NCBI RefSeq assembly: GCF_900114015.1
Contig: NZ_FORN01000002.1
Coordinates: 62,001-126,000, forward strand
DNA from: Caulobacter sp. UNC279MFTsu5.1
Lineage (GTDB): Bacteria; Pseudomonadota; Alphaproteobacteria; Caulobacterales; Caulobacteraceae
Direction: 5' to 3'
DNA: 64,000 bases
Position numbers and translations under genes: made by a program. The notes under the pieces are model-generated. The model did not search any database. It worked only from the letters and a program-made list of their open reading frames with translations, and was not told the origin of the DNA. Shown here piece after piece: positions 17,053 through 27,486 of this stretch. Within the stretch, counting starts at the first letter, position 1. Each line of letters opens with the position of its first letter.

Positions 17053-19004
17053 ACCCGCTCGACCGCCTCCCGCCAAATCGCCGCCAAGCCGTCGCCCTCG
17101 GCGCGGCCTTCCTGTCCAGTTCCGCTTTCGCCCAGCCCCGGAGGGCTAGCCCCATGACCGACCTGCTCCTCGTCAACGGCAAGTTCACGACCCTCGATCG
17201 TGGCAACCCGCGCGCCGACGCGGCGCTGGTCCGCGACGGCAAGTTCGCCGCCGTCGGCGAAGAAGGCGAGGTCCGCGCCGCCGCGGGCCCGAACCCGACG
17301 ATCATCGACCTGAAGGGGCGCCGGGTGATCCCGGGCCTGATCGACAGCCACATGCACATCATCCGTGGTGGGCTGAACTACAACATGGAGCTGCGCTGGG
17401 ACGGCGTGCCGACCCTGGCCGACGCCATGGCCATGCTGAAGAAGCAGGCCGCCAACACCCCGCCGCCGCAATGGGTGCGCGTCGTGGGCGGTTTCACCGA
17501 GCACCAGTTCGTCGAGAAGCGCCTGCCGACCCTGGACGAGATCAACGCCGCCGCGCCCGAGACGCCGGTGTTCATCCTCCACCTCTACGACCGCGCCCTC
17601 CTGAACCGCGCCGCCCTGCGCGCGGTCGGCTATACCAAGGACACGCCCAACCCGCCGGGCGGCGAGATCCAGCGCGACGCCTCGGGCGAGCCCACCGGCC
17701 TGCTGCTGGCTCAACCGAACGCCACCATCCTCTACGCCACCCTGGCCAAGGGCCCGAAGCTGCCGGAGGAGTACCAGCTGAACTCCACGCGCCACTTCAT
17801 GCGCGAGATGAACCGCCTGGGCGTGACCGGCGTGATCGACGCCGGCGGCGGCTTCCAGAACTATCCCGACGACTACGAGATCATCGAGAAGCTGCACATC
17901 GACGACCAGCTGACCCTGCGCATCAGCTACAACCTCTTCACCCAGAAGCCGAAGGCCGAGCTGTCGGACTTCCAGTCGTGGTCCAAGCAGGTCAAGCCCG
18001 GCCAGGGGGACGACAAGTACCGCCACAACGGCGCGGGCGAGATGCTGGTCTATAGCGCCGCCGATTTCGAGGACTTCCGGGTCGCGCGGCCCGAGATGCC
18101 GCCGAACATGGAAACCGACCTGGAGCCGGTGATCCGTCACCTGGCCGAGCAGCGCTGGCCCTGGCGGCTGCACGCCACCTACGACCAGACCATCGACCGG
18201 GCGCTGGACGTCTTCGAGAAGGTCAACAAGGACGTCCGCTTCGACGGTCTGCACTGGTTCTTCGACCACGCCGAGACCATCAGCGAGCGCAACATCGACC
18301 GCATCGCGGCTCTGGGCGGCGGCATCGCCGTGCAGCACCGCATGGCCTATCAGGGCGAATATTTCATCGAGCGTTATGGCGCCAAGGCCGCCGAGCGCAC
18401 CCCGCCGATCGACAAGATGCTGAAGGCCGGCGTGCCCGTCGGCGCGGGCACGGATGCCACCCGCGTGGCCAGCTACAATCCGTGGGTCTCGCTGAACTGG
18501 CTGGTGACCGGCAAGACGGTGGGCGGCACGCGCCTCTATCCGCCGGCCAATCGCGTCGACCGCGAGGAAGCCCTGCGCCTGTGGACCACCGCCAACACCT
18601 GGTTCTCGAACGAGGAAGGCAAGAAGGGCCAGATCGCCGTCGGCCAGCTGGCGGACCTGGCCGTGCTCAGCGACGACTACATGACCGTGCCCGAGGACGA
18701 GATCCCGCACCTGTCGGCCGTGCTGACCCTGCTGGGCGGCAAGGTCGTCCATGGCGAAGGCGACTTTAGCAAGCTCGCGCCCGTCCTGCCCCCGCCGATG
18801 CCCGACTGGTCGCCGGTGCGCACCTTCGGCGGCTATCAGAACCGCTCGAAGCGCACGGCGCTCGCGATGGCCAGCGCCTGCGGCTGCGCCAGCAGCTGCA
18901 ACGTCCACGGCCAGGACCACGCCTCGGCCTATACCCGCGAGGCCCCAACCAGCGATGCGCGCTCCTTCTGGGGCGCCATGGGCTGCGGTTGCTGGGCGGT
19001 CTGA
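17049..19004 (+). CDS. YtcJ-like metal-dependent amidohydrolase
   Basis: Amidohydrolase of 651 residues. The first 28 residues look like an export signal (QAVALGAAFLSSSAFAQ), so the enzyme may be periplasmic. The YtcJ-type start DLLLVNGKFTTLD, the metal-binding DSHMHI near residue 100, the late catalytic AGTDATRVASYNPW and the end motif GQLADLAVLSDDY are all seen. The C-terminus has a Cys-rich stretch (ASACGCASSCNVHG ... GCGCWAV), present in this subfamily. Substrate unknown; relatives hydrolyse C-N bonds in amides or cyclic amidines. Second gene of a four-gene operon. Confidence 0.88.
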   Translation: MNPLDRLPPNRRQAVALGAAFLSSSAFAQPRRASPMTDLLLVNGKFTTLDRGNPRADAALVRDGKFAAVGEEGEVRAAAGPNPTIIDLKGRRVIPGLIDSHMHIIRGGLNYNMELRWDGVPTLADAMAMLKKQAANTPPPQWVRVVGGFTEHQFVEKRLPTLDEINAAAPETPVFILHLYDRALLNRAALRAVGYTKDTPNPPGGEIQRDASGEPTGLLLAQPNATILYATLAKGPKLPEEYQLNSTRHFMREMNRLGVTGVIDAGGGFQNYPDDYEIIEKLHIDDQLTLRISYNLFTQKPKAELSDFQSWSKQVKPGQGDDKYRHNGAGEMLVYSAADFEDFRVARPEMPPNMETDLEPVIRHLAEQRWPWRLHATYDQTIDRALDVFEKVNKDVRFDGLHWFFDHAETISERNIDRIAALGGGIAVQHRMAYQGEYFIERYGAKAAERTPPIDKMLKAGVPVGAGTDATRVASYNPWVSLNWLVTGKTVGGTRLYPPANRVDREEALRLWTTANTWFSNEEGKKGQIAVGQLADLAVLSDDYMTVPEDEIPHLSAVLTLLGGKVVHGEGDFSKLAPVLPPPMPDWSPVRTFGGYQNRSKRTALAMASACGCASSCNVHGQDHASAYTREAPTSDARSFWGAMGCGCWAV

Positions 19005-19006
19005 TC

Positions 19007-19435
19007 ATGACCCCCTCGACCCAGACCCCGCGCTTCGTCGACGCCATCCTCGACTGGCGGCCCACGGCGCACATCGCCCGCCTGGCCCTGGTCAGCGCCT
19101 ATCTGCTGGGCGCGGCCGTCAAGGCCAGCGACTTTCCCGGCGCCGTGGCCGAGCAGGCCCACTTCGGCATGAGCCCGCCGGCCTTCTGGGCCGCGCTGAC
19201 CATCGCCGTGGAGATCGTCGGACCAGTATTGATCCTGACCCGTCGCTGGCTGTGGCTGGGCGCGGGTATGCTGGGCGTCTTCACCCTGCTGGCGGCCATC
19301 AAGGCCAACGCCTTTTGGGCGATGGCGGCGGGTCATGACCGCTTCATGGCCATGAACGCCTTCGTCGAGCACATCGGGCTGATCGGCGGCTTTGTTCTAG
19401 TCGCCCTGCTCGATCGCAAGGCGCGCGCCGCATGA
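19007..19435 (+). CDS. DoxX family membrane protein
   Basis: Membrane protein of 142 residues with four helices and DoxX features (HIARLALVSAYLLGAAVKASDF, PPAFWAALTIAVEIVGPVL). It begins two bases after the amidohydrolase stop. DoxX proteins are linked to redox and thiol stress but the exact role of this clade is unknown. ATG 19007 is used rather than a TTG in frame at 18989. Confidence 0.85.
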   Translation: MTPSTQTPRFVDAILDWRPTAHIARLALVSAYLLGAAVKASDFPGAVAEQAHFGMSPPAFWAALTIAVEIVGPVLILTRRWLWLGAGMLGVFTLLAAIKANAFWAMAAGHDRFMAMNAFVEHIGLIGGFVLVALLDRKARAA

Positions 19436-20133
19436 GCCCTCATCCGACCTGGTTGACGGTCGCGACCAGCGTCCTTCTGGCCCTGGTCGGCGGCTATGTC
19501 GACGTGGTCGGCTTTGTCCTGCTGTTTGGCCTGTTCGTGAATCACGCCACCGGCAACCTCGTCATGCTGGGCGTGTCGCTCGCCGGCGAAGGACAGGGAT
19601 TGGCCCTGAAGCTCCTGTCGCTTCCAACCTTCATCATCGCGGCGGGTGTTACCTACGCCTGCGTCCGCCGCCGCCACGATCGGGGGCAGGGGAGTGAGGC
19701 GCTCATTCTGCTGCTGCAGGCCGCGATGCTGGTGGTGTTCGCGCGACTCCTAAACAACGCACTGCCCGCCGCCCGGCCCGACGATGCGGCCGTGATCCTG
19801 GCCGGGCTGGCTGGCGTAAGCGCCATGGCGATCCAGAATGTCGGCGCGCGCGCGGTATTCACCCAGATGGCGCCCACCACGATCATGACCGGCAATGTCA
19901 CGCAGATCGCCATCGATCTCGTTGACCTGCTGAGGTCTCGAAAGGCGATCGAGCGCAATCTGATCGGTCGCCTGATCAAGACTTGGCCCCCGGTCGCGGG
20001 CTTTGCGGCGGGCGCGGTCGCCGGAGCCTTCGGCGTCGTCAGGGCTGGGGCATACAGCCTCCTTCCCGCCGCCGCGATCGTCGCGGTGCTGGGCGGCCTC
20101 TATGCCAGCGCCCCGCGCGCCGCGCGCGCCTGA
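19432..20133 (+). CDS. YoaK/DUF1275 family membrane protein
   Basis: Membrane protein of 233 residues with six helices. DUF1275 features: GGYVDVVGFVLLFGLFVNHATGN near the start and MAIQNVGARAVF ... TTIMTGNVTQ in the middle. Function unknown. ATGA overlap with doxX places it as the fourth gene of the XapX operon. Confidence 0.88.
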   Translation: MSPHPTWLTVATSVLLALVGGYVDVVGFVLLFGLFVNHATGNLVMLGVSLAGEGQGLALKLLSLPTFIIAAGVTYACVRRRHDRGQGSEALILLLQAAMLVVFARLLNNALPAARPDDAAVILAGLAGVSAMAIQNVGARAVFTQMAPTTIMTGNVTQIAIDLVDLLRSRKAIERNLIGRLIKTWPPVAGFAAGAVAGAFGVVRAGAYSLLPAAAIVAVLGGLYASAPRAARA

Positions 20134-20358
20134 ACGCGCTTGGCGGGCGCGACGTCGGATGCGCGACGGCGATCGTCCAGGTTCGCCGCTTCGCCGGTGA
20201 GCTTGGCGTCAGTTAGCGGCGATGCAGGTCCCGTCCGGCGTCGCTGGCGATTTGCCGCAACGTATTACAGCTGAAACCAAACAGCCGTTGCGACTGAAAT
20301 GGCCGCGAAGATAGACCCCAAGCCGCGCAGTTGCGCGTCAGTGACGGGAGTATGGACC

Positions 20359-21327
20359 ATGACGAACACAGGTTTCACGCGACGCGGGACCTTGAAGGCC
20401 GGGGCGGGTCTCTTGGGGACCGGCCTCGTCGCCACGGCGGCTCCGGCCTTGGCCGGCATCCCTCAGACGGAGGGCTTCGCCACGGTCCCGGGCGGAAGGG
20501 TCTACTGGCGAAAATTCGGCGCGGGCGGCAAGGCGCCGTTGCTCACCCTGCACGGCGGGCCAGGCTCCTCGCACCAATATCTCTTGCCGCTTCAGGCCCT
20601 GGCCGACGAGCGTCCCGTCATCTTCTATGACCAGCTCGGATGTGGCCGCGCGGACGCCCCGGAGGACGATGACGCCTACTCGATCCAACGCTCGGTCGAG
20701 GAGGTGGACGCCGTTCGCGCCGCGCTGGGCCTCGATCAGGCCGTGTTGCTGGGGCACTCCTGGGGTGCGCTGCTCGCCGTCGAGTATCTGTGCCAGGGAC
20801 GGGGCAAGGGCGTTGATCGCTTGATCCTCAGCGGCGCCATGGCCAGCATTCCCCAGGCCGTGGCCGGCTTCGAACGCCTCTTCGCCACCATGCCCGACGG
20901 CTGGGGCGACAAGATCCACGCCCTGGAGAAGGCGGGCAAGACGGGCACGCCGGAATACGGCGAGCTGGTCCAGAAGTTCTACGACACGTTCGTGCTGCGG
21001 GTTCCGCCCAGCCCCGAGGTCGTGGCCACCTTGGAGTCCCTTGGGAAGTCTCCGGCCTACCGCGTCCTCAACGGACCCAACGAGTTCACCATCGTCGGCA
21101 AGATCAAGGACTGGGATCGTCGCAAGGATCTCAAGGCGATCACGCAGAAGACCCTGATCACCACGGGCGAGTTCGACGAGGTCACGCTCGACTGTCACCA
21201 GACGCTGCGGGATGGCATCGCGGGCAAGGCGCGCCTGGCGGTCATGACCGGCTGCTCGCACCTGACCATGAACGAAAAGCCGGCGCAGTATAACGCCTTG
21301 CTGCGCGGGTTCCTGAACGAGGCCTAG
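20359..21327 (+). CDS. Tat-exported proline iminopeptidase-like alpha/beta hydrolase
   Basis: Serine hydrolase of 322 residues. The N-terminus TRRGTLKAGAGLLGTG is a twin-arginine signal, so the enzyme is exported folded. The oxyanion-hole motif HGGPGSSH, GCGRAD, the nucleophile elbow GHSWGALLAVEY and the late histidine in CSHLTMNEKP give the proline iminopeptidase / peptidase S33 pattern. It probably cleaves short peptides or esters. ATG 20359 has GGGAG about nine bases upstream; 60 further in-frame bases upstream lack a better start. Confidence 0.88.
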   Translation: MTNTGFTRRGTLKAGAGLLGTGLVATAAPALAGIPQTEGFATVPGGRVYWRKFGAGGKAPLLTLHGGPGSSHQYLLPLQALADERPVIFYDQLGCGRADAPEDDDAYSIQRSVEEVDAVRAALGLDQAVLLGHSWGALLAVEYLCQGRGKGVDRLILSGAMASIPQAVAGFERLFATMPDGWGDKIHALEKAGKTGTPEYGELVQKFYDTFVLRVPPSPEVVATLESLGKSPAYRVLNGPNEFTIVGKIKDWDRRKDLKAITQKTLITTGEFDEVTLDCHQTLRDGIAGKARLAVMTGCSHLTMNEKPAQYNALLRGFLNEA

Positions 21328-21337
21328 AGCCTTCGCG

Positions 21338-21362
21338 CCGGCGGCGGGGGTCCCGCCGCCGG
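21338..21362. terminator. Bidirectional hairpin between convergent genes
   Basis: Perfect 11-bp stem CCGGCGGCGGG/CCCGCCGCCGG with a three-base loop, between the hydrolase stop (21327) and the end of the leftward response regulator gene (21375). Confidence 0.65.
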
Positions 21363-21374
21363 TTCGCTTCGAGT

Positions 21375-22019
21375 CTAGAGCGACTGGGCGGCCTCGGCCT
21401 TGGACAGCTGGTCGGCCATCCGCACCAGCTCGGGCAGGGAGTCGGCCTCCATCTTCTTCATGACCTGGCTGCGGTGAAGTTTGACGGTGGCCTCGGTGAT
21501 GGCCACGCGATCGGCGATCTGCTTGTTGAGCAGCCCCGTGGCCACCAAAGCAAACACCTGCTTTTCTCGCTCCGAGAGCGTGTCGTAACGCTGGCGCAGG
21601 GTCTCGTCGCGCGTCGCTTCAGCCCGGCGCTGATGATCCTGGGCCAGGGCGCGATTCACCGCTTCGAGAAGATCCTGTTCCCGCACCGGTTTGGGCAGGA
21701 CGTCGACGGCGCCGGCCTTCATCGCCCGGACCGCCATCTGAACGTCCACATGGCCGCTGATCATCACCACCGATTGAGCCGCGCCGCTTCGCGCCAGGGC
21801 TTCTTGGAACTCCAGGCCGCTGCGCCCCGGCAGACGAATGTCCAGGACGATGCAGCCGGCGCGCTCCAGAGCGCCCGCGTCGAGGAACTCCTGCACCGAG
21901 CCATAGATTTCGGTCACCAGGCCTACCGACTGGAAGAGCCCGTGGAGCGCCTCGCGAATGCTTTCGTCGTCGTCGATGACGGCGACGATCGCCTTTCCAG
22001 TTTTAGCGATTGACGACAT
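21375..22019 (-). CDS. FixJ-like response regulator
   Basis: Two-domain LuxR/FixJ-type regulator of 214 residues. Receiver: VAVIDDDESIREAL, phospho-acceptor in CIVLDIRLPGRSG, MISGHVDVQMAVRAMKAGA and the conserved lysine in DVLPKPVREQDL. Output helix-turn-helix: LSEREKQVFALVATGLLNKQIA and ITEATVKLHRSQVMKKM. Start ATG 22019 overlaps the end of the upstream kinase gene by 17 bases, so both are co-expressed. The system resembles FixLJ/TodST branches but no haem ligands were identified in the kinase. Confidence 0.92.
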   Translation of the reverse strand: MSSIAKTGKAIVAVIDDDESIREALHGLFQSVGLVTEIYGSVQEFLDAGALERAGCIVLDIRLPGRSGLEFQEALARSGAAQSVVMISGHVDVQMAVRAMKAGAVDVLPKPVREQDLLEAVNRALAQDHQRRAEATRDETLRQRYDTLSEREKQVFALVATGLLNKQIADRVAITEATVKLHRSQVMKKMEADSLPELVRMADQLSKAEAAQSL

Positions 22020-23586
22020 CGGCGTCGGTTCCTTCCGCCAGAGGCAGGGTAAAGCTGAAGACGCTTCCACGCGCGCCATTGTTGGCCGCCCAGATCCGGC
22101 CGCCATGGGCCTCGATGATCGAGCGACAGATGGACAGCCCCATGCCGATACCCTCGGCCTTGGTGCTGAAGAAGGCGTCGAACAGACGCTCAGGGTCATC
22201 CTCTCCAAGCCCTGGCCCCGTGTCGGTCACGCTCACGATCGCGTCGCGCCCGCAGACCTGCGCCCGCACCGTCAGGCGTTGCCCGCCGGTGGCGCCGGCC
22301 ATGGCTTCGAGCGCGTTCATGATCAGGTTGAGGATCACCTGCTGCAGCTGCGTGCTGTCGCCGCGGATGGCGAGGTTCTCGCCGATCTGCATCTTGGCCA
22401 CGACGCCGCGTCTGGCCAACTCGCCCTGCAGGAGGTCGAGCACGACTGGGATCACTTGATCCAGTTGCAGCCGGTCCAGGCGCGGGGCGGACTTTCGCGC
22501 CAAGTTGCGCAGGCTGGTGATGATATCGCCCGCCCGGTGGCCGTCGCGGACGATCCGGTCGAGCGCTTGCCGGGCCATCGGAATATCGGGGGTGTCACCG
22601 TCCAACCAGCGCAGCGACGCGCTGGCGTTCATGACGATCGCCATCAGGGGCTGATTGACCTCGTGGGCGATCGAGACCGCCAGTTCGCCCATGGTCGTCA
22701 TCCGCGTCACGTGCGCCAACTCAGTCTGGCTCCGGCGCAGTTCCTCCTCGGCGCGCTTTCGGTTCTCGATGTCGACATTGATGCCGAACCACTGGGTGAG
22801 CTTGCCCGCGCTGTCGAAGAAGGGGCTGACCCGCCACAGGAACCAGCGATACTGCCCGTCGGCGCGGCGGATGCGGGTCTCGGATTCACCCGGCTGACCC
22901 GACTGCAGGATGCTGACCCAGGTTTGCATCACCAGATCGCGGTCGTCCGGGTGAATGTAGTTCAGGAAGCCGTAGCCGATGATGTCCTCGAGCGTGGCGT
23001 CGGCGCCGGCGTATTCGAAGAACGTCTGGCTCCAGTAGGTGATATTGCCTTGCGCGTCGGCCCGCCAGGTCAGGCCGGGGATGGAGGCGATGATCTGCTG
23101 AAGCTGTCGCTCGCTCTCGCGCAGGGCGGCCTCGCTGTCGCGCAGGGCGTCGCGTCCGCCTTTGCGGTTCTCGATGTCGATATTGACTCCGGCCCATCCG
23201 ATGAGCTTGCCCGCCTCGTCGAGCGATGGGCTGGCGCGGAACAGCATCCAGCGATAGACGCCGTCGGCGCGCCGCAAGCGCACCTCATGCTCGACCGCCT
23301 GGCCCTTGGCCAAGGCCGCCGCGCGCGTGCTCAAGAGGCCCTCGACATCTTCGGCGTGGACCGCGTCCAGCCACCCGCCCGCCAGGGCCGCGTCTAGGCT
23401 CTGTCCGATATAGTCCAGATAGGGCTGGCTCAGGAACGTCATCTCCCCGTCAGCGTCGGTCGACCAGACCAGTCCGGGCACGGCGTTGATCAAGCGACGC
23501 AGGTCGCGCGCCTCCCGATGGAGATCGGGCGGACCACCGGAGTGATCCAGGTCTTGATGGCGCTGTTCCACGCTCTGATCTTTCAT
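22003..23586 (-). CDS. FixL-like PAS sensor histidine kinase
   Basis: Soluble kinase of about 527 residues. Two tandem PAS/PAC units are visible (INAVPGLVWSTDADGEM ... GVNIDIENRK and IASIPGLTWRADAQGN ... GINVDIENRK), then a HisKA domain with the histidine in SIAHEVNQPLMAIVMNA and an ATPase domain with N box QVILNLIMNALEAM, DTGPGLGEDD and GIGMGLSICRSIIEAHGG. No membrane segment is present, so it senses a cytoplasmic signal. ATG 23586 is preferred to a TTG at 23637. Partner of the overlapping FixJ-like regulator. Confidence 0.92.
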   Translation of the reverse strand: MKDQSVEQRHQDLDHSGGPPDLHREARDLRRLINAVPGLVWSTDADGEMTFLSQPYLDYIGQSLDAALAGGWLDAVHAEDVEGLLSTRAAALAKGQAVEHEVRLRRADGVYRWMLFRASPSLDEAGKLIGWAGVNIDIENRKGGRDALRDSEAALRESERQLQQIIASIPGLTWRADAQGNITYWSQTFFEYAGADATLEDIIGYGFLNYIHPDDRDLVMQTWVSILQSGQPGESETRIRRADGQYRWFLWRVSPFFDSAGKLTQWFGINVDIENRKRAEEELRRSQTELAHVTRMTTMGELAVSIAHEVNQPLMAIVMNASASLRWLDGDTPDIPMARQALDRIVRDGHRAGDIITSLRNLARKSAPRLDRLQLDQVIPVVLDLLQGELARRGVVAKMQIGENLAIRGDSTQLQQVILNLIMNALEAMAGATGGQRLTVRAQVCGRDAIVSVTDTGPGLGEDDPERLFDAFFSTKAEGIGMGLSICRSIIEAHGGRIWAANNGARGSVFSFTLPLAEGTDADVVNR

Positions 23587-23938
23587 GGGCCGATGGATTG
23601 AGGGGACGAGCGCCAACGTCTCTGGGGCGTGATCCAAAGCTATCGCGATCGCCGCGGCGCATCCACCTCACCAAGGTCTAGGCGGACTCGACTTTAGGTG
23701 AGGAAGACCTGACGACCCCGCTGCTGCGGGGGCGTGAGCGGACACGGCGTTGCCGCCCTAACCGCCGCGAGGGAACCCGGTGCGCCCTTGCGACGCCGAA
23801 ATCCCGCAAATGAAGGATGCGACTAGACTAAGGTCGAGTCCGTCACGTCCACGGTCGAGAACAGCGCGACCATGGACGAATTGAACCCTGCCGACGCAGC
23901 GGCCTAAGCCTAGGGGGCACAACCCAAGGAGGCCGCTG
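23587..23938. promoter_or_regulatory. Divergent intergenic region, kinase / winged-helix regulator
   Basis: About 350 bases without a convincing gene; must contain promoters for both flanking genes. A hairpin CCCCGC TGCT GCGGGG lies at 23716-23731. No copy of the TTTAC phased repeat was found here. Confidence 0.4.
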
Positions 23939-24538
23939 ATGACCCACGCTCCGACCTACGCTTTTGGTGAATACCTGTTCATTCCGCGCCGGCAGCTTCT
24001 GCTGAAGAACGGTGAGGCGGTGCGGATCGGCTGTCGGGCTCTTGATCTGCTCGAGGCGTTCGTGCGGCGCCCAGGCGAAGTCCTCAGCAAGCGCGAATTG
24101 CTCGAAGAGGCTTGGCCGAACATCACGGTCGTCGAGGGCAATCTGAAGGTTCACATCGCCGCCCTTCGGCGCGCGCTCGACGATGACGCGGACCTGGCGC
24201 GCTACATCGCCACCGTCAATGGCCGTGGGTACCGGTTCATCGCGCCGGTCGTGGTCAGCGACGCCTCGGCGACCCCGACGGGGAACGCGCCGCCGGCGAT
24301 CACGGCCGAAGCCGCGCCCACCTCCGTTGGCCAACTGGAGGAGCGCTTCCAGGACATCGTCGCTTTGCTGGCCCAGACGATGCGGTCGACCGTGCTCGAC
24401 CTGCCCTGCGAGGCGGGGATGGGCGATCTGCGCGCCCAGCCACGTCGAGTCTTGTTCATCGAGCTGACGCCACGCGACGAGGCTTGGATCGACGACATGT
24501 TCGCTCGGCGTCAGCCCATGCTGTCGGCGCTGCAGTAG
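23939..24538 (+). CDS. Winged-helix transcriptional regulator (OmpR/CadC-type DNA-binding domain)
   Basis: Protein of 199 residues. Residues 8-105 form an OmpR-type winged helix (YLFIPRRQLLLKNGEAVRIG, RPGEVLSKRELLEEAWP, NLKVHIAALRRALDDD, TVNGRGYRFIAPV). There is no receiver domain; the C-terminal half is a short helical region (LEERFQDIVALLAQTMRST) of unknown role. AAGGAGG precedes the ATG at 23939. Because OmpR-type domains bind direct repeats with 10-bp period, this is the best local candidate for the factor recognising the phased TTTAC elements, an inference only. Confidence 0.85.
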   Translation: MTHAPTYAFGEYLFIPRRQLLLKNGEAVRIGCRALDLLEAFVRRPGEVLSKRELLEEAWPNITVVEGNLKVHIAALRRALDDDADLARYIATVNGRGYRFIAPVVVSDASATPTGNAPPAITAEAAPTSVGQLEERFQDIVALLAQTMRSTVLDLPCEAGMGDLRAQPRRVLFIELTPRDEAWIDDMFARRQPMLSALQ

Positions 24539-24572
24539 GTCGCAACGCGGTCGAGCAAGGACGTCGGACGGC

Positions 24573-25439
24573 CTAGTACTCCCAGGGCTGACTGGCGTCG
24601 CGAAGCTCGCGCATCTCCTCCAGCGTCCGCTGGATGGGCCTGAAGTCCATCATGTACATCGGCATTTGCCATCCGTCGGCCAGGACGGCGACATGCTTAT
24701 CGGCGGCCCGTCCTGTGATCAGGCCCCTGGCGTTGAGCGCCTCGAGGGTCGCCTGCAGCAGATCCCCGGTTTCCGACCAGCAGCGCTCGCCTTCGAAGGT
24801 GACCGCGCCCCAGATTTCTTCCAGGATCGCCAAGCCCTCGGCTGTGAAGAGCCCGAGGGCTTCCAGCGCATCGACGACCCGGTAGGCCAGGGGATCGAAG
24901 GCAAAGGGACCAAAACCTGGCGCCCCGGGCGCGTGCCACACCAGGTCGGTGTCCTCGTCGCCGGCGATATCCGCATAGAGCAGAGCCTCGCGCCGCCAGA
25001 TCATCTGGTTGGGCAGGATGTACTCGCCATAGTCGCCCTCCAAGTCGTGGGAGGGGCGATGGCTATCGACGTAGTCTTGCAGCTGAGCCGCCGAAAGCGG
25101 CTTCCACGACTGGGCGTCGGCATAGATCAGCCGCGCCAGGTGACTGTAGAAGGCCGCCATCATCGGCCCGATGCGGCTGGCCTTGAGCTTCGCCGGGCAA
25201 CGGGCGATATCGACCAGGATCAGGATCTTGGCGACCTCTTCGAGCGCGTGTCCTTCCAGGATCTCGGCCTCGCGCGAAAACCCCTTGAGCGCCTGGGACG
25301 CGGTGAGCAGGGATCGGGCGCTGTCGAGGATCACGGGCAAACCCTCGGCGATGAAGGCCATCCGGGCCTGCGCGTCCATATTGGCGAGCCGGCGGCCCTG
25401 CCGAAATCCAATCTCCCGAATATCCGTCGTCTGAGGCAA
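24573..25439 (-). CDS. AbiV-like protein (possible abortive-infection family)
   Basis: Protein of 288 residues, mostly helical. The segment REAEILEGHALEEVAKILIL near residue 60 matches the core of AbiV/HEPN-like proteins (helix with E-E-x-x-K before a second helix), which in lactococci block phage translation. The remainder (FDPLAYRVVDALEALGLFT, a C-terminal region) is not recognised. Start is TTG at 25439 with GGAG eight bases upstream; no ATG is better placed. Convergent with the winged-helix gene. Assignment is by motif only. Confidence 0.5.
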   Translation of the reverse strand: MPQTTDIREIGFRQGRRLANMDAQARMAFIAEGLPVILDSARSLLTASQALKGFSREAEILEGHALEEVAKILILVDIARCPAKLKASRIGPMMAAFYSHLARLIYADAQSWKPLSAAQLQDYVDSHRPSHDLEGDYGEYILPNQMIWRREALLYADIAGDEDTDLVWHAPGAPGFGPFAFDPLAYRVVDALEALGLFTAEGLAILEEIWGAVTFEGERCWSETGDLLQATLEALNARGLITGRAADKHVAVLADGWQMPMYMMDFRPIQRTLEEMRELRDASQPWEY

Positions 25440-25538
25440 GGCGCGTTCTCCAAGGGATCACATCCTGCCAGCCAGCAAGATCCATGTCGCCAGTCCGCGG
25501 GTCCCTGTTGTCCCGCCGAACTTAATTCCAAACAGGCG

Positions 25539-25568
25539 AAGGCCGCGACGCCGGAGCGCCGCGGCCTT
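25539..25568 (-). terminator. Hairpin terminator after alpha/beta hydrolase gene
   Basis: Perfect 9-bp stem AAGGCCGCG/CGCGGCCTT, followed on the minus strand by CGCCTGTTT, just beyond the stop of the hydrolase gene ending at 25590. Confidence 0.55.
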
Positions 25569-25589
25569 GCTCGTCGTTGAGGCGAGGTC

Positions 25590-26576
<987 letters not shown>

Positions 26577-26611
26577 GGATATCTCCTAGGGTTTTCAGGG
26601 GAGGGGAAGGA

Positions 26612-26634
26612 GCCTCGCCGCGGTAGGCGCGGCG
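26612..26634 (-). terminator. Hairpin between two hydrolase genes
   Basis: CTCGCCGCG and CGCGGCGAG are complementary around a short loop in the gap between the two leftward hydrolase genes. It may reduce read-through into the second gene; no T-run is seen. Confidence 0.35.
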
Positions 26635-26652
26635 AGATCGTCTGGTCGGCGA

Positions 26653-27411
26653 CTACTTGGTTTCGTCGGCCGCCATCGCGATGAAGTCGGCGACGTATGC
26701 GGGCTTGGAGAGCATCACCGCATGGCTGCTCGGGGTTTCGACGAGCGTGGCCTTGGCCCGCACCGCCATCGCGCGTTGGGCCGCCGGCGGGATCATCAGG
26801 TCCTGCGTCGCCAGGAGGTAGTAGCTGGGCTTGGCCTTCCAGGCCGGCGCGGTGATCTTGGCGCCCACCGCCCCCAGGCCCCACGGCACCTGCGAAGCGG
26901 CCATGAAGTGGGTGACCTTGGGATCGACGTCGGCGGCGAAGGCCGAAGCGAACTTGGCCGGGTCGATCTGGATGAAGCCGTCCTTGGGCGGCAGCAAGGG
27001 CGCGGGCGGCGCGCCGGGGACGGGCGTGCTGGCCAGCTGCAGGACGGACTCGCCGGCGTCGGGCGCGAAGGCGGCCAGATAGACCAGGCTCTTGACCTTG
27101 GGATCGGCGCCGGCCTCGGTGATCACCGCGCCGCCGTAGGAGTGGCCCACCAGGATGACCGGATGCCGAGCCTGAGCGATAGCTTGGCGGGTCGCCGTCG
27201 CGTCGCCGTCCAGCGTGATGGTCGGGTTCTGGACGATCAGGACCTCGTAGCCCTTCTTCTCCAGCAGGTCGTACACCGGACGCCATCCGGAGGCGTCGAC
27301 GAAGGCGCCGTGGACCAGGACGATGGACACGGGCTTTTCGGCGGCGAAGGCCGAATTGGCGGACGCGGCGGCGGCCAGGGCCGCGATCATTCCAACGAGG
27401 GGGCGTTTCAT
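26653..27411 (-). CDS. Exported small alpha/beta hydrolase (AB hydrolase_6 type)
   Basis: Serine hydrolase of about 252 residues with a signal peptide (VGMIAALAAAASANSAFA). Motifs: IVLVHGAFVDASGWRPVYD, nucleophile elbow VGHSYGGAVITEAG, and the catalytic histidine in SSHAVMLSKP. This set is typical of the RutD/MhpC-distant salicylate-esterase-like hydrolases of soil proteobacteria. ATG 27411 has GGAG six bases upstream. A three-unit phased repeat lies 76-100 bases upstream. Confidence 0.87.
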   Translation of the reverse strand: MKRPLVGMIAALAAAASANSAFAAEKPVSIVLVHGAFVDASGWRPVYDLLEKKGYEVLIVQNPTITLDGDATATRQAIAQARHPVILVGHSYGGAVITEAGADPKVKSLVYLAAFAPDAGESVLQLASTPVPGAPPAPLLPPKDGFIQIDPAKFASAFAADVDPKVTHFMAASQVPWGLGAVGAKITAPAWKAKPSYYLLATQDLMIPPAAQRAMAVRAKATLVETPSSHAVMLSKPAYVADFIAMAADETK

Positions 27412-27486
27412 CATGTTCTCCATGGGGCGACCGAGCCCGAGGTGGGCGTTGGTCACTAGGAATAGTCCCTTGGAGAAATTTGTGGG

